DNA from: Rhodovulum imhoffii
GTDB lineage: Bacteria > Pseudomonadota > Alphaproteobacteria > Rhodobacterales > Rhodobacteraceae
NCBI RefSeq assembly: GCF_003046545.1
Contig: NZ_QAAA01000013.1
Span: 1 to 64,000, forward strand
DNA: 64,000 nt
Direction of reading: 5' to 3'
Shown: positions 55,040 to 63,014 of the stretch, in pieces
Layout of the letters: the number at the start of each line of letters is the position of its first letter
Numbering within the stretch: position 1 is the stretch's first letter
Translations under genes and position numbers: made by a program
The notes under the pieces: model-generated
The model's database searches: none
The model's input: the letters and a program-made list of their open reading frames with translations, nothing else
What the model was told of the DNA's origin: nothing

Positions 55040-56389
55040 TCAGGTTTCCTTCAGCTTGCCGATCAGACGGTAGGTGTTGCGCTCACTCATGCCCATGATG
55101 CGCGCGACGGTCTTTCTGTTTCCGTCGTGCCGGTCCAGAAGCATTTTCAGATAAACGTCGCGGATCTGGTCGAGCGTGGGTTCTTCCCTGAAGCTCAGGG
55201 TTACGCCTGCGTCCGACCGCGCGGCGGCTGGGGTAAGGGCGATGTGATGGGGGGCGATCTCGGGTTCGGTTGCGGACATGATCAGGCCGCGTTCGATGAC
55301 GTTGCGCAACTCCCGTACGTTGCCGGGCCAGTCATAGGTGGTGAGGTCCTGTAACGCCTGCGCGGTGAGTTCCTTGTCGATGTTGCGCTGAAAGCTTCGG
55401 TTGCGGACGAAATACCTGGCCAGAACCGGGATGTCCTCCTTTCGTTCGCGCAGGGGCGGAACGGGGATTCGGAAGGCGCTGAGCCGGTAGTACAACTCGC
55501 TGCGGAAGGTACCTTCCTCGACGAGTTTCGCAAGGTCGTTGCTGGTGGCGGCAATGATCCGCACATCGGCAAACAGATTCTGGACCCCGCCCAGCCGCCG
55601 GAACACGCCGGTTTCCATCACCCGCAGCAGGCGGCTCTGGTTCGCGGGGGACAATTCCGCCACGTCGCTGATATAGATCGTCCCGCCATCGGCGAGTTCC
55701 AGCATCCCTTCGCGACGGTTTTCGGCACCCGGTATGGCGTCGGGCTCGTGCCCGAAAAGTTCCGAAGCAGTCATCGTCTGCTGAGCCGGGTCGCAGTCGA
55801 TCGGCACGAAGCGTTCCTCTTTGCGTTCGGACCCTTCGTGCAAGGCGCGCGCGACCAGTTCTTTTCCCACACCGCCTTCGCCTTCGATCAGCAAGGTCGG
55901 GGCCGAGGCCGCATAGAGGTCGATCAGCCTGCGCAGTTCGGTGACATTCGGACTGTCGCCGATGATCGGTTCACCGCTGCCGCGCCGGGCCAGAGACTGC
56001 CAGAACACCACGTCCCGCTTGAGTTCCGCCGTCGCCAGCGCCCGCTGAAGTGCGAGCTTGAGCGTGTCGAAGGTGACAGGCTTGGTCAGGTAATCGCTGG
56101 CTCCGCTTTGGACCGCACGCACGGCCTGGTCGATGGAGCCGAAGGCCGTCAGGATAATCACCGGGCAGTGCGGGGAAAACCGTTCCAGCAGGGTGAACCC
56201 TTCGGAATCGGGCAGGCGGATATCGGCGCAGATGAGATCGGGGTGCAGGGCTTCGGCCTGGGATTCGGCCTCGGCCAGGGAGTGGACGCCGTTGGCGGTA
56301 TATCCCATCTCCCGGATATGGTCGCATAACAGGGCGTTCAGGCTCTGGTCGTCTTCGATCACGAGAATGCTGTGCTGCGGCTGGGTCAT
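55040..56389 (-). CDS. NtrC-family response regulator lacking the GAFTGA loop
   Basis: A 449-residue regulator: receiver domain (residues 6-115, phosphorylation Asp56 in CADIRLP), AAA+ domain (140-375) and Fis-type helix-turn-helix (about 410-449, RKTVARIMGMSERNTYRLIG). The AAA+ domain deviates: Walker A is GEGGVGKE, the GAFTGA sigma-54 contact loop reads DAIPGA (217-222), and the Walker B end is TIYISD where LFLDE is expected. It may therefore act without sigma-54, as NtrC and HupR of Rhodobacter capsulatus do. ATG at 56389 overlaps the kinase stop by 4 bases. Confidence 0.88.
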   Translation of the reverse strand: MTQPQHSILVIEDDQSLNALLCDHIREMGYTANGVHSLAEAESQAEALHPDLICADIRLPDSEGFTLLERFSPHCPVIILTAFGSIDQAVRAVQSGASDYLTKPVTFDTLKLALQRALATAELKRDVVFWQSLARRGSGEPIIGDSPNVTELRRLIDLYAASAPTLLIEGEGGVGKELVARALHEGSERKEERFVPIDCDPAQQTMTASELFGHEPDAIPGAENRREGMLELADGGTIYISDVAELSPANQSRLLRVMETGVFRRLGGVQNLFADVRIIAATSNDLAKLVEEGTFRSELYYRLSAFRIPVPPLRERKEDIPVLARYFVRNRSFQRNIDKELTAQALQDLTTYDWPGNVRELRNVIERGLIMSATEPEIAPHHIALTPAAARSDAGVTLSFREEPTLDQIRDVYLKMLLDRHDGNRKTVARIMGMSERNTYRLIGKLKET

Positions 56390-58299
56390 GCGCGGGCCTC
56401 GTCTGCGTCGGGAATGCTGACATGAAAGACCGCGCCGTCTCCCGGGGCGCTTTCGGCGCTGATGCGGCCGTTCAGGTTGTCGAGAATGGATTTGCAGATC
56501 GACAGTCCCAGTCCGCGCCCGCGGCTGCCATCGGCGCGGCGTGTCCAGAAAGGAAGGAATATCTTGTCGATCTCGTGCGGGGGGATGCCAACGCCGGTGT
56601 CGCGGATGCTCAGCCGGACCGTGCCTTCGCGTGCGCGGCAGGATATTTTGACCGTACCGCCTTCCGGCATCGCGTGGATCGCGTTCAGGACGAGGTTGAA
56701 AACCAGGGTCCGCATGTCGCCATCCCGTGCCAGGACCCGGGGGCACCCCTCAAGTTCGGGGACCAGGCGGGCATTGGCCTTCTCGGCCTCAAATCGCAAA
56801 AGGGCCAGGGTTTCGCGTATGATCGGGTTCATGTCGATCAGTTCCCGCTCCCCCTGGGGCAGGGCCGCCAGCCGCAAGAGGCTTTCGGTGAAATCCATGC
56901 ATTTGTCGATCTCGGCGTCGGCAATGTCGAGATAGTATCCGGCCCGCGGGGACCGTGCATCCTTTCGAATGCTGCGCAGGGCCAGCTTCAGCGACGACAT
57001 CGGGTTCAGAACCTCGTGGGCGACACCGGCCGCCAGGATTCCCATCTCGGAGAGCCGCTGTTCCTGCGAGATGTTCATCTGGGTTTGCAGGTCGCGGATC
57101 GACTCGACAACACAGGGAATTTCCGCCCCTTCGATCCGGAGCGTGACCGGGACGGCGAAGAGCTCCACCGGCAGGGTTGCGCCGGAGGCGGTGACATGGG
57201 TGTGGCTGCACTTTATCCGCGGGGCCCCGTTTTGCAGCAGTTCCACCAGCGGGCAGCAGACCAGGGTGGGTACGCAAGGGGCGCCGCGCCGGTGGCTGGA
57301 GCCGTGGCAGGGCAGGCGCAGGGCCTCATCGGACGTTACGCCAAGCTGGGCGCAATAAGCGGCGTTGACCATGCGCACGCGGAAATTCCCGTCGATCACG
57401 CGCACCCCGTCGGGGATGGCGTCGATCAGGGCTTGCAGCACGGTGGCATTGGCGCGCAGCGTTTCCATCTGGGCCTCGACCTGGTCGGCCATCGTGTTGA
57501 AGCTTTGGGCAAGTCGGGCAATCTCATCCTGTCCGGTTTGCGCCACGCGCACGGACAAATCCCCCCCCGCGATCGTTGCCGCGGTGGTGGCCAGTGCATC
57601 GGTTCGCGCCAGGACCAGCCGGTGCAGCGCCGCCCATAACCCCCCAAGAACCAGCGCAATCACGAAAAGCCCTGAAACCCCAAGCAAAAGCACCCCGTCG
57701 CGCAGGTTGCGCCGTATGGCGGAGGCGTCGTAATCAACCACCAGAAGCCCGTTGACCGGGTTGTCGGCCACCGGGCCGTGGCATTGCTGGCAAACCGGTT
57801 TGTTCAGGACAGGGTTGATGCTGCGCAGGACCTCGACCCCTTCGGCGGGTGCGCGAAAGCCGGTTTTCTGGTGCCGGTCGGCCAGGGCGGTCCCGAAGGC
57901 CGGATCGTCGATCTGCGAGAACAGGCTGCCCGCGTCCGAGGAAAAGCGGATTTCGCCTTTCGGGTTGAGGATGGAGACCGCCCGCACCCCGTCCTGCGAT
58001 CCCAGACGTCGAACGATATCCTGCAACCCGTCCAGATCGCGCTTGATCATCGCATTTTCCAGGGCGGCCTGCAAAAGCAGGTTCACGCTGATCGAGGCAT
58101 CTTCGTAGGTTTCCAAAGTCCGCTGGCGGTAGGTTGTCGTGACCAGCAAAAGAAACCCCAGCGACATCGCTGCCAGGAGTGCACCGAAGATCACTGCAAA
58201 GCGTCGTTGCAGACGCCCGGCCCACCATCGCCCCGCATGGCCGGACGGCGCGGTGGTCACCACGGGAACCCTTGCGGGAACGGCTGCAGGCCGGGGCAC
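56386..58299 (-). CDS. Sensor histidine kinase with periplasmic c-type heme motif
   Basis: A 637-residue kinase: membrane helix (about 33-53), periplasmic sensor domain with CQQCH (170-174), second helix (202-225), HAMP (225-280), PAS (285-400), HisKA with His428 (GVAHEVLNPM) and HATPase (DTGVGIPPHEIDKIF). The CxxCH in an otherwise Tll0287/DUF3365-like sensor implies a covalently bound heme that senses redox state or a gas ligand. The PAS domain has a Cys-rich stretch (331-364; CHGSSH and CC-P). The GTG start at 58299 is uncertain. The response-regulator gene overlaps its end, so they form one system. Confidence 0.88.
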   Translation of the reverse strand: MPRPAAVPARVPVVTTAPSGHAGRWWAGRLQRRFAVIFGALLAAMSLGFLLLVTTTYRQRTLETYEDASISVNLLLQAALENAMIKRDLDGLQDIVRRLGSQDGVRAVSILNPKGEIRFSSDAGSLFSQIDDPAFGTALADRHQKTGFRAPAEGVEVLRSINPVLNKPVCQQCHGPVADNPVNGLLVVDYDASAIRRNLRDGVLLLGVSGLFVIALVLGGLWAALHRLVLARTDALATTAATIAGGDLSVRVAQTGQDEIARLAQSFNTMADQVEAQMETLRANATVLQALIDAIPDGVRVIDGNFRVRMVNAAYCAQLGVTSDEALRLPCHGSSHRRGAPCVPTLVCCPLVELLQNGAPRIKCSHTHVTASGATLPVELFAVPVTLRIEGAEIPCVVESIRDLQTQMNISQEQRLSEMGILAAGVAHEVLNPMSSLKLALRSIRKDARSPRAGYYLDIADAEIDKCMDFTESLLRLAALPQGERELIDMNPIIRETLALLRFEAEKANARLVPELEGCPRVLARDGDMRTLVFNLVLNAIHAMPEGGTVKISCRAREGTVRLSIRDTGVGIPPHEIDKIFLPFWTRRADGSRGRGLGLSICKSILDNLNGRISAESAPGDGAVFHVSIPDADEARA

Positions 58300-58553
58300 G
58301 GTGGGAAAAGGTTAAACAGCAGATGCATCCTTTCAGGCGCTTCGGTCATGGGTAAGTTTATTCCTTTTCCGGGAGGCAGGCGTTGTGCCAGATCAAGTTA
58401 TTCCAAGTGTAATGAGTTGCGGTTGCAAAACGGGCCGGATTTGCGCATCGTGCGTGCGACCCGTATCCGGGGGCCGCCATGGCGGGCGGAGCGTTTCGCC
58501 GGTTGTTGTGGCCCTTTGGCACGCGCTTTCCTGACATGAACGAGAGGACCACC
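58300..58553. promoter_or_regulatory. Divergent control region with sigma-54-like elements
   Basis: The region between the kinase and the TRAP binding protein. On the minus strand TGGCACAACGCCTGC (58390-58376) is a good -24/-12 element (GG-N10-GC) about 75 bases upstream of the kinase start. On the plus strand TGGCACGCGCTTTCC (58517-58531) matches the -24 part but has CC instead of GC and lies very close to the dctP start. Function of either is unproven. Confidence 0.45.
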
Positions 58554-59612
58554 ATGTATCGCAGAACCTTCCTGACCTCGGGCGCGGGCCTGACGGCGGC
58601 GTTGGCGGCTCCGGCATTGGCCAGCGGCAAGATCCACTGGAACCTGCCCACGGCGTTTCCCAAGAATGCTCCCGGTGTGGGCACCAATGTCACCACCTTT
58701 GCCGAGCGCGTTGCGGCGATGTCCGGCGGGCGGCTGACCTTTACCGTTTATGGCGCGGGGGAACTGGTGCCGCCTTTCGCGGTTGAGGATGCCGTTCAGC
58801 AAGGCAACGCGCCGGTGGGGCACGGGCCGACCTATTACGCCGCAGGCAAGAACCCGGCCCTGCACTGGTTCACGGGGGTGCCCTTCGGGATGACGTCGCA
58901 AGAGCATTACGCTTGGCTGCGCTGGGGCGGCGGGCAGGCGGTCTGGGATGAGATTTACGCCCAGCGAAACCTCAAGCCGATCTATTCGGGGAACTCGAAC
59001 ACCCAGTCGGGGGGATGGTTCAAGACCCCGTTGACGTCGGTGGCCGACCTGAAAGGGCTTAACATCCGCGTGGCCGGACTTGGGGGGGAAATCTACCGTA
59101 AGCTGGGAGCCAACGCGGTACTGATGCCGCCGCCGGAGATTTTCCAGGCGCTGCAATCGGGGGCGATCGATGCGGCCGAATGGGTCGGGCCTTACCTGGA
59201 TCAGGCGTTCGGTCTGCAAAAGATCACGCAGAATTGCTATGTTCCGGCGTTCAACGAACCCGGTGCCGGCGTGGCGGTGATCTTCAACACCGGCGCCTGG
59301 GCAGAACTTTCGCCCGATCTTCAGGCGATTTGCGAGTCCGCCGCGCTGACCGCCGCGTTGGAGATGCAGGCGCAGTTCGACTATTTCAATACCAGATCCA
59401 TGGCGGAGCTGAAAGCGCAGGGCGTGCAGTTCCGCCCCTTCCCGGAGGATATCGTGGCGGGGATGCGCACGGCCTGGGCCGAGGTGCGGGATGAACTGAC
59501 AACCGCCAATCCCGATGTGGCGAAAGTGCGTGAAAGCTACGATGCCTATCTTGCCGATGCCACGGCCTACGCCGCTGACATGAGCTTGCCGCTGCTGACC
59601 GGGCGTCGGTAA
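58554..59612 (+). CDS. dctP: TRAP transporter substrate-binding protein (DctP/TakP-like)
   Basis: A 352-residue periplasmic binding protein with a Tat-like signal (MYRRTFLTSGAGLTAALAAP). Sequence such as WNLPTAFPKNAPGVG, VYGAGELVPPFAVEDAV and GHGPTYYAAGKNPALHW fits the TakP group that binds 2-oxo acids or similar carboxylates. GAGAGGA precedes the ATG at 58554. No membrane subunits follow; the orphan dctQM at 45.2-47.2 kb are a candidate partner. It is divergent from the kinase gene, so the two-component system may control it. Confidence 0.9.
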   Translation: MYRRTFLTSGAGLTAALAAPALASGKIHWNLPTAFPKNAPGVGTNVTTFAERVAAMSGGRLTFTVYGAGELVPPFAVEDAVQQGNAPVGHGPTYYAAGKNPALHWFTGVPFGMTSQEHYAWLRWGGGQAVWDEIYAQRNLKPIYSGNSNTQSGGWFKTPLTSVADLKGLNIRVAGLGGEIYRKLGANAVLMPPPEIFQALQSGAIDAAEWVGPYLDQAFGLQKITQNCYVPAFNEPGAGVAVIFNTGAWAELSPDLQAICESAALTAALEMQAQFDYFNTRSMAELKAQGVQFRPFPEDIVAGMRTAWAEVRDELTTANPDVAKVRESYDAYLADATAYAADMSLPLLTGRR

Positions 59613-59625
59613 GCGCGTCGCGGCC

Positions 59626-60903
59626 TCAGCGCAGGGCGCGGCCTTTTCTGATGGCCTCCGGACCGAAGCGGGCGCGGATTTCGTCCGTCGCCCGCTCTGC
59701 CCTGGTGCGCTGCGCGGCTTGCGGATCCAACAGGTCGCCGGACCGGTCGGCATCCTCGGCCCGGACGATTTCCGAAATCCCCACGCCGATCAGCCGGAAG
59801 GGGCCGCGTTCTCCCGACCGGGCGAACAGGTCGCGTGCGGTGCGGTAGATGCGGTCCGCCATCCGGGTCGCGTCGGGCAGGGCGTGGCGGCGGGTGATCT
59901 GCCGGTGATCGGCACGCTTGAGCTTGAGCACCACGACCCGGCCCGCGCGATCTTTCGCCTTGGCCCGGTCGGCCACCTTTTCCGCCAGCCGCCACAGGTG
60001 TCCGTCAAGAATGTCGGGGTCCGCAATGTCTTCCGGGAAGGTGATTTCGTTGGAGATACTTTTCACCGGCGCGTTTGGCGTGACCCGGCGCGCATCCTGC
60101 CCACGGGCCAGGTGCCACAGTCGTAGCCCAAGATTTCCGAACCGTTCGATCAGATCCTCCTGCGGCCAGCGGCGCAGATCGGCGAAGGTGCGGATACCCG
60201 CGGCCTCCAGCGCGGCTTGCCCCGCCGTGCCAACCCCCCACAACAACCCGACGGGCTTGTTGGCCAGCAGATCCGGCGTTTCCGCCTTTCCGATCACGCA
60301 AAAGCCGCGGGGCTTGTCCATGTCCGAGGCCATCTTGGCGAGAAACTTGTTGTAGGACAGCCCGATGGATCCGGACAGGCCGAGTTCGCCCTCCATTCGG
60401 TTTACCAGCCGTGCCAGAAGCAGGGCGGGCGGGGCCCCGTGCAGGCGCGCCGTGCCCGTAAGGTCGAGAAACGCTTCGTCGAGCGACAGCGGCTCCACTG
60501 CCGGGGTGAGCTCCGCCATCATCGCGCGGATCTGGCCTGAGGCCTGTGCATAGGCGCTGCCGCGGGGTTTGACCACCACAGCATCCGGGCAAAGCTTGAG
60601 CGCCTTGAACATCGGCATCGCGGAGCGCACCCCGCGGATGCGCGCGATATAGCAGGCGGTGGAGACCACGCCCCGTTGCCCGCCCCCCACGATGACGGGC
60701 TTGTCGCGCAGTGCCGGGTTGTCCCGCTTCTCGATCGAGGCATAGAAGGCGTCGCAATCCATATGTGCGATGGACAGGGTAAACAGTTCCGGATGGCGGA
60801 TCACACGCGGGCGTCCGCAGGCCGGGCAGCGGCGGCCATTTTCAAAGCAGGTCAGACAGTCTCGGCACAGGGCGGGCATGGGCGTTGTCCGGGGTCGGGG
60901 CAT
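59626..60903 (-). CDS. dinB: DNA polymerase IV (DinB) with N-terminal zinc-finger-like motif
   Basis: A 425-residue Y-family polymerase. The palm motif HMDCDAFYASIEKRDNP lies near residue 48, with LSLDEAFLDLTG near 138 and GIGLSYNKFLAK-type helix-hairpin parts further on (GSIGLSYNKFLAKMASD). A Cys2-Cys2 motif (CRDC...CPAC) precedes the palm, as in many alphaproteobacterial DinB proteins. ATG at 60903 (MPRPRTTPM) follows GGCAGG. No GTTC-N7-GTTC box is seen upstream. Confidence 0.93.
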   Translation of the reverse strand: MPRPRTTPMPALCRDCLTCFENGRRCPACGRPRVIRHPELFTLSIAHMDCDAFYASIEKRDNPALRDKPVIVGGGQRGVVSTACYIARIRGVRSAMPMFKALKLCPDAVVVKPRGSAYAQASGQIRAMMAELTPAVEPLSLDEAFLDLTGTARLHGAPPALLLARLVNRMEGELGLSGSIGLSYNKFLAKMASDMDKPRGFCVIGKAETPDLLANKPVGLLWGVGTAGQAALEAAGIRTFADLRRWPQEDLIERFGNLGLRLWHLARGQDARRVTPNAPVKSISNEITFPEDIADPDILDGHLWRLAEKVADRAKAKDRAGRVVVLKLKRADHRQITRRHALPDATRMADRIYRTARDLFARSGERGPFRLIGVGISEIVRAEDADRSGDLLDPQAAQRTRAERATDEIRARFGPEAIRKGRALR

Positions 60904-60993
60904 GATGCGCCTGCCGTGCACCTTAGGCAAGGGCTTTCAAACAGGGGCGGCGGCAACCATATTGAAGGCGATTCACTCAAGAGGATTCCAGGT

Positions 60994-61875
60994 ATGGATG
61001 CAGAGACACTCGTGGGCGGCAATCTCGTGGTGCTGCTTTTGGCAGGGTTCATCATCCTGTGTGTTCTTCTGGGCGTGCGGATCGTGCCGCAGTCGGAAAA
61101 GCATGTGGTAGAGCGGTTTGGCCGTCTGCGCGCGATACTGGGGCCGGGGATAAACCTGATCGTGCCTTTCCTTGACCGCGTGGCGCACAAGGTTTCCGTA
61201 CTGGAGCGCCAGTTGCCCAATGCCAGCCAGGACGCGATTACCGCAGACAACGTTTTGGTGCAGGTGGAAACCAGTGTGTTCTACCGGATTCTTGAGCCGG
61301 AAAAGACGGTCTATCGCATCCGTGACGTGGATGCGGCAATCGCGACCACCGTGGCCGGGATCGTCCGGGCCGAGATTGGCCGGATGGAACTGGATGAGGT
61401 TCAGTCCAACCGGGCGGAGTTGATCTCCACCATCAAGGCCAGCGTCGAGGACGCCGTGGAAAGTTGGGGAATCGAGGTCACGCGGGCCGAGATTCTCGAT
61501 GTGAATCTCGATCAGGCGACGCGCGAGGCGATGCTCCAGCAATTGAATGCCGAGCGTGCCCGTCGCGCCCAGGTGACCGAGGCGGAAGGCCAGAAGCGTG
61601 CCGTGGAATTGTCTGCCGATGCGCAGCTTTATGCGGCCGAACAAGAAGCGAAGGCGCGGCGTATCTCTGCCGATGCGGAGGCCTATGCGACCAAGGTCGT
61701 GGCGCAGGCCATTGCCGAGAACGGCCTGGAAGCCGCGCAGTACCAGGTGGCGCTGAAACAGGTCGAGGCCCTGACCGCGCTTGGCACGGGGCAGGGAAAC
61801 CAGACAGTCGTTCTGCCCGCCAACGCGCTGGATGCCTTTTCGGATGCTTTCAGGATGCTCAAGGGGCGGGGATGA
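60994..61875 (+). CDS. SPFH/Band-7 (stomatin, QmcA-like) membrane protein
   Basis: A 293-residue protein: N-terminal membrane hairpin (LVVLLLAGFIILCVLLGVRI), SPFH domain (residues 30-190; VPQSEKHVVERFGR, GINLIVPFLDRV) and an Ala/Glu-rich coiled coil (195-250). Such proteins assemble in membrane microdomains and guard proteases or other complexes. The next gene, an NfeD-like protein, overlaps its stop by 4 bases; SPFH-NfeD pairs are a classic operon. Confidence 0.9.
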   Translation: MDAETLVGGNLVVLLLAGFIILCVLLGVRIVPQSEKHVVERFGRLRAILGPGINLIVPFLDRVAHKVSVLERQLPNASQDAITADNVLVQVETSVFYRILEPEKTVYRIRDVDAAIATTVAGIVRAEIGRMELDEVQSNRAELISTIKASVEDAVESWGIEVTRAEILDVNLDQATREAMLQQLNAERARRAQVTEAEGQKRAVELSADAQLYAAEQEAKARRISADAEAYATKVVAQAIAENGLEAAQYQVALKQVEALTALGTGQGNQTVVLPANALDAFSDAFRMLKGRG

Positions 61876-62138
61876 TGACGCTCTGGTGGGTCTGGCTGGC
61901 GGCGGCGGTGGTGTTGGCCATTCTGGAGGTCCTGGTACCGTCCTATGTGTTTCTCGGCTTCGCCATCGGGGCGGCGGTGGCGGGTGTGGCGCTGTGGCTG
62001 GGCGTGAAGGTCAGTGTGCCGTGGCTGCTGCTGATTTTTGCCGTGGTGTCGCTGGCCGCCTGGATGGCGTTGCGTGCCGCGCTGGGCGTTCGCAAGGGTC
62101 AGGTCAGGATCTGGGATCGCGACATCAACGAGGATTAG
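61872..62138 (+). CDS. Short NfeD-like membrane protein
   Basis: An 88-residue protein with three hydrophobic segments (VWLAAAVVLAILEVLVPSY; GFAIGAAVAGVALWLGV; WLLLIFAVVSLAAWMAL) and a short basic tail. It lacks the OB-fold of longer NfeD proteins. Adjacent SPFH and NfeD proteins act together in membrane quality control. It overlaps the convergent pyrF gene by 14 bases. Confidence 0.85.
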   Translation: MMTLWWVWLAAAVVLAILEVLVPSYVFLGFAIGAAVAGVALWLGVKVSVPWLLLIFAVVSLAAWMALRAALGVRKGQVRIWDRDINED

Positions 62139-62823
62139 GCAACTCTGCCAATACCGCCCGGGCCGCAGCGCGGGGGTCTTCGGCTTTCCAGACCGGGCGC
62201 CCGACGACAATGTGGTCGGCCCCGTCGCGGATCGCCTGTGCCGGTGTGGCTATGCGCTTCTGGTCCTCCGGTTCGGTGCCGGCCGGGCGTATGCCGGGGG
62301 TCACGATCAGCTTGCCCTCGGCCTGCGGCAGGGCGCGGATCATCGCGGCCTCCCGCGGGCTGGCGATGACGCCGTCAGCCCCGGCTTCCAGCGCACGGGC
62401 AGCCCGTTCGGAAACGATTTCGCGAATGTCGCCGGGCTTGATCAGCCCCGCGTCCAGATCGGCCCGGTCCAGCGAGGTCAGGATCGTCACGGCAAGAATT
62501 TGCATCCCCGATCCGGCCTTGCCTTCCTGCGCGGCGCGCACCACATGCGGGTCTCCGTGCACGGTCAGGAAGTCGAGGTCGAACCGGGCCAGACCGCGCA
62601 CCGCCGCCTCGATCGTTGCGCCGATGTCGAAAAGCTTCATGTCCAGGAAGATACGTTTGCCGTGCCTGTCCTTGAGTTCCTGGGCCAGCGCCAACCCTCC
62701 GCCCGTCAGCATCCCCAGGCCGATCTTGTAGAAGGATACCGCGTCCCCGATACGGGTGGCGAGTTGCAGCCCGGAATGGGCGTCGGGGACATCCAGGGCG
62801 ACAATCAGGCGCTCATCTTGCAT
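62125..62823 (-). CDS. pyrF: Orotidine 5'-phosphate decarboxylase
   Basis: A 232-residue TIM-barrel enzyme that makes UMP. The catalytic Asp-Lys-Asp set lies in FLDMKLFDIGATIE near residue 60; LIVALDVPD is the first strand, VTPGIRPAGTEPEDQ and IVVGRPV form the phosphate-binding end. It is divergent from clpB across 191 bases. The start is ATG at 62823 (MQDERLIV). Confidence 0.96.
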   Translation of the reverse strand: MQDERLIVALDVPDAHSGLQLATRIGDAVSFYKIGLGMLTGGGLALAQELKDRHGKRIFLDMKLFDIGATIEAAVRGLARFDLDFLTVHGDPHVVRAAQEGKAGSGMQILAVTILTSLDRADLDAGLIKPGDIREIVSERAARALEAGADGVIASPREAAMIRALPQAEGKLIVTPGIRPAGTEPEDQKRIATPAQAIRDGADHIVVGRPVWKAEDPRAAARAVLAELPNPR

Positions 62824-62904
62824 GAGTTTGTATCCTTCTCGCAGATTTGGCCCCTGTTAGGGCGGGGTGGCGAACAAGTCCAGCGCGACAAAAGCTGTTG
62901 TGCC

Positions 62905-62933
62905 CTTGCAACAGGTGCAGACGGCGCCCAAAT
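62905..62933 (+). promoter_or_regulatory. Heat-shock (RpoH) promoter of clpB
   Basis: CTTGCAA (62905-62911) and CCCAAAT (62927-62933) with a 15-base spacer fit the RpoH consensus (CTTG...CCCATnT). The start of clpB is 81 bases downstream. This agrees with the known heat induction of clpB. Confidence 0.65.
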
Positions 62934-63014
62934 ACCGGAAAAGGCCTGCAAAAGGTCGGGGCGCTGCCGGGCAGGTCCCGCCGGAGACGGGCGCTTGAAC
63001 GAAAGGAGAAACCG

